From: Halodesulfovibrio aestuarii DSM 17919 = ATCC 29578 | Lineage (GTDB): Bacteria; Desulfobacterota; Desulfovibrionia; Desulfovibrionales; Desulfovibrionaceae | Direction of reading: 5' to 3' | DNA length: 64,000 bases | NCBI RefSeq assembly: GCF_000384815.1 | Contig: NZ_ARQF01000020.1 | Coordinates: 558,001-622,000, forward strand | Part shown: one piece after another, positions 26,692 through 35,385 of the stretch | Layout: every line of letters starts with the position of its first letter | Numbering within the stretch: position 1 is the stretch's first letter | Notes under the pieces: generated by a model | Told to the model about the DNA's origin: nothing | What the model saw: only the letters and a program-made list of their open reading frames with translations | Database searches by the model: none | Made by a program: the position numbers and the translations under genes

Positions 26692-27408
26692 CTAGCTAGC
26701 CTTCACAATTTTAGCGACTTCTTCTAAGACTACTTCCATCGCATCAAAAGGATTCTCTGGATTTGTATCCATATGTTCTTGAAATTTATTTTCAATATTT
26801 ACGAACACATATTGATAAAATTCTATATCGTCTCTAATTCGACGTAACAGTAAAACTTTTTCCTCTGACATTTGCATAAATTTAGAATTGTTTTGTCTAA
26901 TTTCAGCAAGCATCTCAGGCGTTATGCATTGAACTGGAGAAGAAAAAACACCATCATTATAGTCAACATATAATGCAGCATTTTTGGCTCTGTTGGACTC
27001 CTGATGAAAGTTCTCTTTTTTCTCATCAAATATCTTAGCAGCCTCTTTCAACTCTCCTTTTTCTCGTGCTTTCCTCTCATCATCACTTACTTCTAAGTAA
27101 TAGGCATTCGTTTTATTTTTGTTTGCGTGAAGTGTAGTAATTTTTTTAAACTTTTTCTCATTGAACTCTCCAGTAGTAAGTAAATGCGTTGCATAAACTA
27201 AAATAAATTCTATCTTTCCACACTCCTCCATTGAAATTTGATGCAACAAATACGACCTAGCTATAGCCCCATTCCTCGCAAGTACATCTGCCTCATGAAA
27301 TAACTGATCAGCATTTTGGAAAGTTAAAACTGCCCCCTGCACAAAACTACAAAGCAGTTTTTTTTGGTCATCATCAAGAACCACTTTATTTTCGCTTTCT
27401 TTATTCAC
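26692..27408 (-). CDS. AbiV family abortive-infection protein
   Basis: 238 residues. The GTG at 27408 has GGAGG 7 bases upstream, better than the GTG at 27414. The helical N-terminal half, with NADQLFHEADVLARNGAIARSY followed by ISMEECGKIEF, is the HEPN-like core of AbiV proteins, which block phage translation in lactococci. The family is a known phage-defence group. It is lysine-rich and AT-rich compared with neighbours, sits about 160 bp from tRNA-Pro, and looks acquired. No partner gene is attached. Confidence 0.75.
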   Translation of the reverse strand: MNKESENKVVLDDDQKKLLCSFVQGAVLTFQNADQLFHEADVLARNGAIARSYLLHQISMEECGKIEFILVYATHLLTTGEFNEKKFKKITTLHANKNKTNAYYLEVSDDERKAREKGELKEAAKIFDEKKENFHQESNRAKNAALYVDYNDGVFSSPVQCITPEMLAEIRQNNSKFMQMSEEKVLLLRRIRDDIEFYQYVFVNIENKFQEHMDTNPENPFDAMEVVLEEVAKIVKAS

Positions 27409-27542
27409 AATCACGCCTCCGCTATTTGCTCGCTTATTATCTTTGCAATTATTCCCCTCAAACTATCTGAGCAGCTCGCCACGCCATTAATACTTCAACA
27501 GGGCATTCTCCCTGTAATATTACCAAAAGTGAAGTGTTAGCT

Positions 27543-28086
27543 TTATAACTTCATTACAAACACATCCCTCCACTGAATGCACAGCGGCCTCTGAGTACTA
27601 ACCTTGACGATACTGGCTTCTTTACGAAGGATTGTGCGCATCCCGTCAGAATCCGCTAACCACAGAGCCTCATCATCTATATCCTGAACGACAGTCCAAT
27701 GCGCCCAATCTTCAGAGGCAAAGGACATCACTATCGCGGTATGCGGTTCAGCTAGTACTTCTGAAAAAATCCGCCACATCTGTCCCAGAGAACGCGGTTT
27801 CGCCTTAATGAAAGGCCGAACATGCCTGATGCCAAAAGCGGGTCTGAGAACCTGTCTATTAAGGAATAGTAAATCGCGGAGTGTTAAGCCTGCTATATTG
27901 ATGAAAGGGAACATCCTTCCGATCTTCTAGTGCCATTAAGCAGGTTGCAAACAGTGCATGGCAAGAACTCTCTGTAAGGTTTGGCTCTACTATTCTGGCA
28001 GCATTAAAAAGGCTGTAGATTCCACAAAATCCATCCAAGGCGCCTTGTTGTAAGGGGCGTATTCTCTTCTTTTTAGGTCGTGCCAC
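27543..28086 (-). pseudogene. Frameshifted papain/C39-like cysteine peptidase
   Basis: Two overlapping frames together make one protein of about 180 residues. The first (28086 down to 27859) has the candidate nucleophile in LQQGALDGFCGIYSLFNAAR. The second (27914 down to 27543) carries the candidate His in EDWAHWTVVQD and a following Asp. The frames join naturally at DVPF / INIAGLTL if one base is skipped near 27903-27910, where the plus strand reads AAAGGG. It is probably inactivated, though a +1 recoding event or a sequencing error is possible. It starts 2 bases after the preceding small gene, as in an operon. Confidence 0.65.
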
Positions 28087-28088
28087 CG

Positions 28089-28313
28089 CTATTCCTCACC
28101 GTCTGCAAGAGTGCTTTTTGACACTACCACTTGGAAGCCACTGTTATCGGGAAACACTAGTGAGAGACTAGCCATGTTTTGAAAGACCTGTGGATCACCA
28201 TCCAAATCTGCCAACACCGGAAAATACTCATCTAGCAGTTTAATCCGCTCTTCCGGTGCTATTTCCACAGAAAAAAGCCTTACTATTAGCCGTGCTACGT
28301 CATACTCATTCAT
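28089..28313 (-). CDS. Small hypothetical protein
   Basis: A 74-residue acidic protein (MNEYDVARLIVRLFSVEIAPEE...) of no recognised family, without signal peptide or membrane segment. It begins one base after the DUF2958-like gene and ends 2 bases before the peptidase gene, so the three are co-transcribed. Tight packing supports reality; the role is unknown. Confidence 0.55.
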   Translation of the reverse strand: MNEYDVARLIVRLFSVEIAPEERIKLLDEYFPVLADLDGDPQVFQNMASLSLVFPDNSGFQVVVSKSTLADGEE

Positions 28314-28314
28314 A

Positions 28315-28533
28315 CTATTCCCCCATTATTTCCTTAAGTTGTGAAGCTGGTCGCACATCCCAGTATAGGTCATGGTCGACTTCAACAAAGGCCACCTGAA
28401 TGTCCAAGAGTTCAGATAGGGAAAAATAGCCCCATTCTGCGTTTTGAGTGTCTCCTAAAAGGATTACGTATCCGAAGAAGGTGTCATCGCCATCAGAATC
28501 GCTCCTAGTTTCATAGACACTCTTTTGTAACAA
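28315..28533 (-). CDS. DUF2958-like protein, N-terminally truncated
   Basis: 72 residues visible. The stretch FFGYVILLGDTQNAEWGYFS, then SELLDIQVAFVEVDHDLYW, matches the C-terminal two-thirds of DUF2958, a family of integrative elements and plasmids that is normally about 110 residues. The usual N-terminal 30-40 residues are missing. The only start is a TTG at 28533 without a ribosome-binding site. The truncation point coincides with a direct repeat (28526-28605), so the gene was probably cut by a rearrangement. Confidence 0.6.
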   Translation of the reverse strand: MLQKSVYETRSDSDGDDTFFGYVILLGDTQNAEWGYFSLSELLDIQVAFVEVDHDLYWDVRPASQLKEIMGE

Positions 28534-28605
28534 GATTAGCTATCATATTACTTATTACGCACTAGAAAAGCTCCATAGAGACTTACTCTACGGAGCTTTT
28601 CTTAC
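28526..28605. repeat. Intergenic direct repeat, copy A
   Basis: The unit runs TTGTAACAAGATTAGCTA, then TCATATTACTTATTACGC, then an AAAAGCTCCAT hairpin arm. A diverged copy is at 29140-29222 and a fragment at about 30434-30476. The hairpin part (AAAGCTCCATAGAG with CTCTACGGAGCTTT) also looks like a terminator. Confidence 0.65.
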
Positions 28606-28727
28606 TTTTTTATCAGATCGATATTCTGCTCTAACAAGCCCCCAATTGGGACTACCAGCTAAATGAAAAAAGGGAGGGAGGAAGCTTCATTATTGTCGGC
28701 GAAAATTAAAGCCAATTCTAGTTACAA

Positions 28728-28758
28728 TTGACAGTCCCTCTTCGGTTTGCAATAGATA
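28728..28758 (+). promoter_or_regulatory. Sigma70-like promoter for rubredoxin
   Basis: TTGACA (28728-28733) is followed after 17 bases by AATAGA, or after 19 by TAGATA. It lies about 65 bases upstream of the rubredoxin start. Confidence 0.4.
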
Positions 28759-28819
28759 AATAGTGGATTATTTTCAAAGAAAAGTGCCGCGAAATTTTCA
28801 ATAAGATAGGAGACTGAAC

Positions 28820-29029
28820 ATGGCTGACTTAAAAGATATGTACCAGTGCCAGGTAAGCAACTGCGGATACGTATACGACCCTGACAAAGGAGAGCCAAAA
28901 ACCAACACCCCTCCTGGGACAGCTTTCAAAGACCTTCCTGACGATTGGAAATGCCCTTTTTGCGGTTCTTCAAAAAAAACATTTAGGCCACTAGCAGGCC
29001 CTGGATCAGTAATTGAAGAGGGTAGCTAG
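28820..29029 (+). CDS. Rubredoxin with extended CX4C first knuckle
   Basis: 69 residues; the ATG has GGAG about 7 bases upstream. The first knuckle is [12 protein letters not shown] (CX4C rather than CX2C), the second is the normal CPFCG. Such an expanded knuckle is known from a second rubredoxin class in some Desulfovibrio. The C-terminus is longer than usual ([11 protein letters not shown]). It is a one-electron carrier. The gene lies between two copies of a diverged repeat inside the accessory patch. Confidence 0.9.
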   Translation: MADLKDMYQCQVSNCGYVYDPDKGEPKTNTPPGTAFKDLPDDWKCPFCGSSKKTFRPLAGPGSVIEEGS

Positions 29030-29139
29030 AGTCCGTTAATTAAGCCGACAGCATTTCTGATACAATGTCCTTGCTGCCACTCCAGAAACATCATCCAGCA
29101 CAATTTCCAAAACAATGGGTACAAGCTGCTCCTCTCTCT

Positions 29140-29222
29140 TGTAACGGGATTAGCTACCATATTACTCACTACGCGCTAACGAAAAAAAGCTCCATCGGTA
29201 ATTACCCATGGAGCTTTTCTCA
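29140..29222. repeat. Intergenic direct repeat, copy B (with terminator-like hairpin)
   Basis: TTGTAACGGGATTAGCTACC, then ATATTACTCACTACGCGCTA, then AAAGCTCCATCGG. It is clearly related to copy A about 615 bp upstream. AAGCTCCAT pairs with ATGGAGCTT and a T-run follows, giving a terminator downstream of rubredoxin. Confidence 0.65.
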
Positions 29223-29284
29223 TAGTTCAATCTAAAGCGCATGTTATTTTTCGGAACGATTATTACTTAGGGAATAAATGAACG

Positions 29285-29490
29285 CTACATGGCCCAACCT
29301 TCACCGTTGGAGCCGCATGTCAGTACTTCTGCTGCATCAGCAGCAACTGCAATACAGTGCTCAAAATGGGCGGAAGGCTTGCGATCCTTTGTAAAAATTG
29401 TCCAATGATCCTTAAGAGTTTCAGTGGCTTTAACTCCAGCGTTGATCATGGATTCCACAGCAATGACAAGTCCTTGCTTGATCCTGTTAC
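29285..29490 (-). pseudogene. Methionine aminopeptidase C-terminal remnant
   Basis: About 65 residues (CNRIKQGLVIAVESMINAG, then KDHWTIFTKDRKPSAHFEH) match the last third of type I methionine aminopeptidase, including the metal-ligand Glu of the 'IEPMINAG' block and the Glu of FEHTIAV. Upstream sequence in frame does not match and there is no start or ribosome-binding site; the catalytic N-terminal domain is gone. It is a gene fragment left in the accessory patch. Confidence 0.7.
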
Positions 29491-29557
29491 AAACGTGTGG
29501 ACACATGTTTGTTTTAGAATCAGTTTCGACGCAATCTGACACATTAGTTTTCGTAAC

Positions 29558-29591
29558 AAAAAAAGGTGAAGTAAAATACTTCACCCTTTTT
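29558..29591. terminator. Bidirectional hairpin
   Basis: GGTGAAGTA (29565-29573) pairs perfectly with TACTTCACC (29577-29585) around a 3-nt loop, with A7 before and T5 after. It lies just upstream of the aminopeptidase remnant. Confidence 0.7.
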
Positions 29592-29814
29592 CATGTAGAT
29601 TCGATTAACTTCAGGCATCGTAAACATCTTGCTTGATGTGCTTGCTGTGATAAGATGTTATATTTCAGATGATAGATCGATCTTTATAAGACTACTTCAA
29701 TAAGAAGCATAAGCAGTGAATGGTGTGAGCAGGAAAGAAACTTCGCACTACTTTAACTTATGGAAGAACTGAGCACTTTGTGCCAAGCAAGGCTATCCTG
29801 AGCCTGAAATTCCT

Positions 29815-30141
29815 TTATTTTTCCTCTTTAATTTCGCTCTGACCTGCAAGCTTAAGAATATCGTTTGCAGTTTTGCCATTCATGACTGCATAGATTTTCT
29901 TTTCAATTTCCTTCTTAGAGAAAATGCCTTCTGATGCTGCTTCAAGAGTCTTTTTGGCTGTGATCTTAGCAAAGGCAGCCTTAACACGTAGCTTGTCTTT
30001 TTCAGGCACTTCTTTCATTACTTTTTCATAAGAAGAATCAAAGGCTTCTTCAGAAGAACCATCAATTGTCGGAGTGCAACCGATTAAACCAATCAGGAGA
30101 ACAGTGGCAGCGAAAAATGCTATAATATTTTTTAGATTCAT
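29815..30141 (-). CDS. Small lipoprotein, DUF6694-like
   Basis: 108 residues from the ATG at 30141, with AAAGG upstream; a further upstream in-frame start would disrupt the signal. The lipobox LIGLIGC gives a lipid-anchored mature protein starting CTPTIDGSSEEAFDSSYEKV, which resembles the conserved N-terminal block of DUF6694 lipoproteins. The remainder is charged and helical. Function unknown. It lies in the AT-rich patch downstream of tRNA-Pro. Confidence 0.6.
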   Translation of the reverse strand: MNLKNIIAFFAATVLLIGLIGCTPTIDGSSEEAFDSSYEKVMKEVPEKDKLRVKAAFAKITAKKTLEAASEGIFSKKEIEKKIYAVMNGKTANDILKLAGQSEIKEEK

Positions 30142-30914
30142 GATTAACCTTTTTAGAAAATGGGATATGAAATTGCTCACAATCTAAGATTGGTTGCATT
30201 TTCCACCACACGAAGTCAACAACACATTTTTTTACAAAAAAATACCTATAAATCAAACAAGTTAAACACTGAACACCCGGAACAAAAATCAAAGCAACGA
30301 ACCATCAAGTATAACTGCACTAATTAACAATACATACTCAACAGAACTTACAGCTTGGATGTAAAAAAAGTCTTCCGACTCCATTTGAAGACTAAGTGCA
30401 CCTGATTACGTAGACATTATTCTATTCTGACAGGTAACACTGTGCCAGTTACGCGCTAATAAAAAACTCCACAGCAATAGGTTATGCGCTTTTTGTATCC
30501 TTCAGAACAAGTAAACTTTAAAATTTAGACATTATGCACTTGTAATAATATTATTCTAAAGCAGTAACGATCTTTTCCAAAGTAATATATGCAAACCAAC
30601 ATCTTTATATTACTGTAATACATTCTTATTAGATTTTTATAATATGTAGTTATATGATTCCTTACTGTTATATACTAATTTAATATTGGAAAAAAAATTT
30701 ACTAAAACATAATTATGTGACATTAAAATTCTTATCTAATTTTATCATCAAAAAAATGACCTTTTATGAGTAATAAAGAATTATGAAGAGCAATTTTATA
30801 GACAAATAAAATTACAGTTGAAGAACGCAAGTAATTTATCGAAAGCTTACTTTAATAAAAAATAAAATTGTTTTTTAAAATAACTATTGACCATTTGTTT
30901 CAAACAGCATAGTT
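30142..30914. other. AT-rich gene-free region
   Basis: About 770 bases, very AT-rich, with no coding frame I can support. It includes a partial copy of the intergenic repeat near 30434-30476 (TTACGCGCTAATAAAAAACT). The rest may hold the long leader of the RRM gene. Confidence 0.5.
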
Positions 30915-31014
30915 TCTGTTAATCAATTTGAACGAAGTGCATTTTTCTTTTATGATCAATGCACATCTCTTCCCTGTTTTTTTGGGGAATACCTTTTTTT
31001 CGGAGTTTTTTATT

Positions 31015-31278
31015 TTGACTAAGAATATTTATGTTGGCAACCTCTCTTGGGAATGCACTGATCAGGATCTTCGTACCCTTTTTGCTGATTTCGGCGACGT
31101 TACTTCTGCTCGAGTAATCGAAGATCGTGAAACCGGTCGTTCCCGCGGCTTTGGCTTTGTAGAAATGGAAGCCGCAGGTGCCGGACAAGCTATTGAGTCT
31201 CTCAATGGTTCAGACTACCAGGGCCGTAACCTCAAGGTTAACGAAGCCCAGCCTCGTCCTTCTCGCCCTCGCTACTAA
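31015..31278 (+). CDS. RRM-type RNA-binding protein
   Basis: 87 residues from a TTG start at 31015 with CGGAG 9 bases upstream. The reading frame extends upstream, but the family start (M-x-KNIYVGNLSW) fits only here. One RRM domain: RNP2 is IYVGNLSW and RNP1 is RSRGFGFVEM, followed by a short PRPSRPRY tail. It resembles the glycine-poor bacterial/cyanobacterial RNA-binding proteins linked to cold or stress. The upstream AT-rich leader may mediate regulation. Confidence 0.9.
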   Translation: MTKNIYVGNLSWECTDQDLRTLFADFGDVTSARVIEDRETGRSRGFGFVEMEAAGAGQAIESLNGSDYQGRNLKVNEAQPRPSRPRY

Positions 31279-31302
31279 GCGATTGCGATAGCGATTAGAT
31301 AA

Positions 31303-31333
31303 TTAAAAAGCCCGCCATTTGGCGGGCTTTTTT
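31303..31333 (+). terminator. Rho-independent terminator of RRM gene
   Basis: AAAGCCCGCC pairs with GGCGGGCTTT around a 4-nt loop, followed by a T-run. Confidence 0.92.
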
Positions 31334-31680
31334 TTATTGAAAAATGTTTTTCCTGCCAGAACCATACGGCCCCCTGCGGCCGAACACTGGATGTACATCT
31401 GCCTGCTCATCCATATAGAAATATTCAACAAAGACTATAAATCACCGTTTTAAAAATGGAAGATTAAGGTGACATACCATATTCTACACACATAGAAGTT
31501 AAAAAATTGCCCTTAATACGCTAACTTGATACTCACCATATATATTTTTCTGACATATATAAAAAAACTCGCATAATAAATACGTTGATGCCATCAGCTT
31601 AACAGCGGGAAGTTCCGCTTTCCAGTACATTATACATAACTGCATTAACATCGAACCAACCCAAAAAAGAGAACTAGTTT
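31334..31680. other. Gene-free region upstream of GFA gene
   Basis: About 350 bases of AT-rich sequence; no gene, RNA or clear promoter recognised. Confidence 0.5.
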
Positions 31681-32094
31681 ATGCAACACACAGGATCATG
31701 TCTTTGTGGCGAAGTAACTTTTGAAGTCGATGGGGATTTTGAAAATTTCTTTCTCTGTCATTGTGAGCGTTGTCGCAAAGATACTGGCTCTGCTCATGCT
31801 GCAAATCTATTTTCTTCCACAGCCCAATTACGATGGCTATCAGGCAAGGAGAATGTAAAAACATTCAATTTTAAGTCAACTGGGCATATAAAAAGCTTTT
31901 GCTCTGTTTGCGGATCGGCGCTTCCAAATATTCAGATGGATGGAACATTATTAGTTATTCCTGCTGGATGTCTCGATAGTGATGTGCCCATTAAACCTGA
32001 AGGGCATATTTATGTTGCAAACAAGGCCAACTGGGACAATGAGTTGCAGAATATACCCGAGTTCGACCATCTTCCAAACGAGGACAACGCCTGA
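31681..32094 (+). CDS. GFA/CENP-V family zinc protein
   Basis: 137 residues with the GFA fold signature: SCLCGEVTFEV at the N-terminus, CHCERCRKDTGSAHAANLF, then FCSVCGSALP near residue 75. The cysteines bind two zinc ions. The family includes proteins annotated as glutathione-dependent formaldehyde-activating enzymes, but that activity is doubtful for most. No operon partners. The start has only a weak AGAGAA ribosome-binding site. Confidence 0.85.
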   Translation: MQHTGSCLCGEVTFEVDGDFENFFLCHCERCRKDTGSAHAANLFSSTAQLRWLSGKENVKTFNFKSTGHIKSFCSVCGSALPNIQMDGTLLVIPAGCLDSDVPIKPEGHIYVANKANWDNELQNIPEFDHLPNEDNA

Positions 32095-32173
32095 TTAGTA
32101 GTCCCACAAAAATTTCACATTAACACCCCATTATCTTCATATGTTACTCCACTAAGACAATCTATATCACTTC

Positions 32174-32223
32174 AAAAAAATTCGGCCAACTCCCCCGATA
32201 GAATATTGGGAAAAGCTGGCCGA
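32174..32223 (-). terminator. Terminator of purine nucleoside permease gene
   Basis: TCGGCCA (32182-32188) pairs with TGGCCGA (32217-32223); on the minus strand the stem is followed by ATTTTTTTG. Confidence 0.7.
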
Positions 32224-32305
32224 TTATATACATCTAGTTTTTTTTCACCCCGTCTATTGAACGAAGCCCACTACAAAAAGACTACTACCACAAAGAAAGG
32301 TAGGA

Positions 32306-33307
32306 TTATTTTTCAGGAACACCTTTGCTCCAGTCACTCCAATTTGCGATGACATGATCTACAAAACGAATACCAACTTTAGCAACGTTATGAATGCCAC
32401 TAGCAAAGCTGCCAGAAGAGCCTTCTAGAACAGGATCAACGTCCTTCAAAATACTTTCACTCGGAATCCCCTGATCAAAATTAACAGGAGTACGCAGGCT
32501 GATCACGCGATCAGCATGCCCATACTTTTTGATTACGTATGCCACAGCCATGCCTTCCATTTCTGTAGTTGAGTAAGTCCCTGCCTTATACAAATCGCAG
32601 ATATACTGAGCCTCTCTGGAAAGTCCGGGGCCATGAAAAAACGTATCGGCGGTCACACTGGAGCCTATTCCAACAAAAGGATCACGACGGGCCGCCTCTT
32701 CTGGGTATTTCAAACGATACTTTTTCGAATTTTCAGTATCGTTAAGCGGTGTATCTTTTGTCAGTTTATACGCTCTGGCAACAAGTGCAGGATTAACTTT
32801 CAACAATCGAGCCTCTTCGTCACCTTCACGGGGGGCAAACAGGGGGGCACCTGCAGGGACTTCACCAAAAGCCCAACGGTATCCAAGATCGTAATCAACA
32901 AGCCAGTCAGACCAAAAAACGGCTGCAATAGTGCCTACGCTTGGAGGGGTACCCGCACAGCCAGTGATAATGAAGTATGTCTTGGAAAAATCAAAACGCG
33001 GATCTGCCAAAATCGCAGTCATAGAAGAAGAACTGCGAACCTTACCCACACCAAGAACAGAACCCGCCACCCCATCTTTGTTAACAAACAAAGCGTGTTC
33101 GGCACCGGCCACTTTAATTTTTTGAGCGGCAGTGAAGTAACGTTCGTACCAGTGCTGGAATTCACCAGCCTCATCTCCGGTATTGTTACCGATTTCAAAC
33201 TGTGCACCAATAAAAACACGAATTTTTATTTTCTCTTGAGCTAACGCACTACTAACGCTGCAAAGCATTACAACAAGAATTACCATACAGAAAATAGACC
33301 GCTTCAC
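32306..33307 (-). CDS. Periplasmic purine nucleoside permease (NUP family)
   Basis: 333 residues from a GTG at 33307 with GGAGAG 5 bases upstream. Signal peptide: KRSIFCMVILVVMLCSVSSALAQ. The mature part has the NUP block YFIITGCAGTPPSVGTIAA, similar to the nucleoside-phosphorylase fold, and MEGMAVAYVIKKYG near the C-terminus. The family was named after yeast nucleoside permease, but bacterial members look like secreted nucleoside phosphorylases. Single-gene unit. Confidence 0.8.
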   Translation of the reverse strand: MKRSIFCMVILVVMLCSVSSALAQEKIKIRVFIGAQFEIGNNTGDEAGEFQHWYERYFTAAQKIKVAGAEHALFVNKDGVAGSVLGVGKVRSSSSMTAILADPRFDFSKTYFIITGCAGTPPSVGTIAAVFWSDWLVDYDLGYRWAFGEVPAGAPLFAPREGDEEARLLKVNPALVARAYKLTKDTPLNDTENSKKYRLKYPEEAARRDPFVGIGSSVTADTFFHGPGLSREAQYICDLYKAGTYSTTEMEGMAVAYVIKKYGHADRVISLRTPVNFDQGIPSESILKDVDPVLEGSSGSFASGIHNVAKVGIRFVDHVIANWSDWSKGVPEK

Positions 33308-33386
33308 ATTCTCTCCAAATTTCCCGCTCAGGTTATAAGCATACGAACACATGCCGTATAATTTCCCCTGACACCAAGGGGATGCC

Positions 33387-34955
33387 TCACCTCATTACAA
33401 CGAACTTTTCTTTATACAAAACAAAACGTCCAGACTCCCACTTCTGAAAAAAATCTTTCGTTTCTTCAGTTAAGAAGGGGTAGCGCCTTAAATCTTTCTT
33501 TCTCACAAGAAAAATTACATCTTTGTCTTTGAGAGCTTCTTCCAGCTGCTGTTTATTTTCGTAATTCCTTATTGGAACATCCAAATAATACTGCATATTT
33601 TTTATTTCAGCGAAGTTGAAACTAACAACGTTGCTGTTATCATCCTTCAATTTTCTAACTTCATCTGAAACAACGCGCAAGCCAATATCCTGATTAAACT
33701 TAGGAATTTCAGTAATAACCCCAGCACTTACAAACAACATCGCAACAACGATGCACCAACACCCTCTATGATAATTTAACCGCATAAGGCAGTGCAGTCC
33801 AAATCCTCCAGAAATACCGGCAAGGACAAGCGCAATGTAATTATAGGTAGAAATGCTGAAAGGCAGTATTCCTAACATACTGCTGATTATTGCCACCGGC
33901 AGTCCTAGAACAAAAACAAAAGCTACTGGAGAGAGTGTGTTTCGTGCTATTTTCTGTACCGGAATTCTCTTAGAAATTAGTAGGAAATAAAATGGAACAA
34001 GCGGATAAATCGGAAGGAGGTAAATATCTAATTTCCCACTAAAAAGAGACATTGCAAAAAAGTTCAAAACTATTGCACTGCTCAGTAGTGTACCAACTGC
34101 AGTTTCACCTGGGCGTTCCTTCCAGAACACAAAAAATGAACACAGAAAGCATAGAGACCACGGCAACATGGTGTACCATATGTTCCTGCTGTAATAATAG
34201 AAAGGGCGCGCATGATGGAAAGAATTAATACCACGTCCAAGGGTCTGCTTAACAGTTAAAGCGTAGAGATATTCTGTTCCACCCTGCAGGTATGCTCCAA
34301 GAAACCAAAGTCCAAAAAGTAACGTCAACAGCGTGAAACACCAGCGAAGACGGAGTTCTTTGATAATGGAAAACTGCTTAGTTCTGAACACAAATCCCGT
34401 GACAGCCAATGCAGGAAACAGAATACCAACCGGCCCTTTGGTAAAAACGGCAAAAAATATTGAAAGGTAGAAACCGATCCGGTTTTGCCATGAACTTGCG
34501 CCCTGAGCTATCTCGTAAAAAAAGTACAGCGCCAAAAGGATGAACATTGTCATAAGCATATCCATGCGAACAACCAATGCTGCCCCGAAAAAGAATCCTG
34601 TTGTTAGCAGCATCCCGCAAGAAAGTAACTGTTCTTCCTCCGTTAAATCTCTCTTCGTAAGAGCGCACATAACCTCACAGCCGATAATCGCCGGAAGAGA
34701 ACTAAACAATCCCAGAAGAGGCATTGCGTATGTCTTAGTAAATGAAATAATCCCCATCACAAGCCAGATATACAGTGGCGGCTTATCTGGATAGATTTCA
34801 TTATGATTCCAGAATGCAAAAAACCAGTTATTCGCGAGAGCTTCTTTGGCAATACTTAAATATTTTAGCTCGTTTTTAATGGTGGGGTCACGAACAAAGA
34901 AGACTGTCATGGTGACCAAAAGAAAAACAGCATATAGCCAGTATCTTTTTTTCAT
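33387..34955 (-). CDS. ArnT-like membrane glycosyltransferase (PMT superfamily)
   Basis: 522 residues from the second Met of MIMKKRYW; the upstream ATG at 34961 is equally possible. A polytopic GT-C protein with about eleven hydrophobic segments. An early loop has RDPTIKNELKYLSIAKEA, where the acidic Glu corresponds to the catalytic Asp/Glu region, and YPDKPPLYIWL, a hallmark of the ArnT/GT83 group. These enzymes move sugars from polyprenyl carriers to lipid A or other acceptors at the periplasmic face. The acceptor is unknown here. It ends about 80 bases upstream of the NUP gene start. Confidence 0.75.
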   Translation of the reverse strand: MKKRYWLYAVFLLVTMTVFFVRDPTIKNELKYLSIAKEALANNWFFAFWNHNEIYPDKPPLYIWLVMGIISFTKTYAMPLLGLFSSLPAIIGCEVMCALTKRDLTEEEQLLSCGMLLTTGFFFGAALVVRMDMLMTMFILLALYFFYEIAQGASSWQNRIGFYLSIFFAVFTKGPVGILFPALAVTGFVFRTKQFSIIKELRLRWCFTLLTLLFGLWFLGAYLQGGTEYLYALTVKQTLGRGINSFHHARPFYYYSRNIWYTMLPWSLCFLCSFFVFWKERPGETAVGTLLSSAIVLNFFAMSLFSGKLDIYLLPIYPLVPFYFLLISKRIPVQKIARNTLSPVAFVFVLGLPVAIISSMLGILPFSISTYNYIALVLAGISGGFGLHCLMRLNYHRGCWCIVVAMLFVSAGVITEIPKFNQDIGLRVVSDEVRKLKDDNSNVVSFNFAEIKNMQYYLDVPIRNYENKQQLEEALKDKDVIFLVRKKDLRRYPFLTEETKDFFQKWESGRFVLYKEKFVVMR

Positions 34956-34961
34956 AATCAT

Positions 34962-35349
34962 CCGGACTAACCTAAATTATAGTGCATTCATTCATCCTTT
35001 TGCAGATGTAAAATACAAAACTGCACATTACAAAATACTAACCACACACCTATGTGGGCTTGCAATTGCGACACGATAACTATCATGAAATACAATGAGG
35101 TATCTCCACAAAATACATGTACCCAAAAATATTTAGCGATTATATATAAAGCGTAATAACACCATAACTGTCAATAATTATTAGATAACAACACATCTCA
35201 TTATATGATCCTTTAATAAAACAAGATCCGCAGACATTGCTGAGTCTGTGAGCCACAACGCCGTTGTAGATTCTGTATTTGGGTATATCACAGTTGCTAA
35301 AAAAAATCGTAACACGTTGGTTACACTTTGGTAATGTTACTTGAATGAA
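34962..35349. other. Gene-free region, ArnT-like gene / TRAP operon
   Basis: About 390 AT-rich bases holding the promoter of the glycosyltransferase gene. No other feature recognised. Confidence 0.4.
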
Positions 35350-35380
35350 AAAAGACCGCCCTGTCTAGCAGGACGGTCTT
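35350..35380 (-). terminator. Terminator of TRAP operon
   Basis: AAGACCG pairs with CGGTCTT and CCTG with CAGG around a short loop; a T-run follows on the minus strand just after dctM. Confidence 0.85.
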
Positions 35381-35385
35381 AACTT

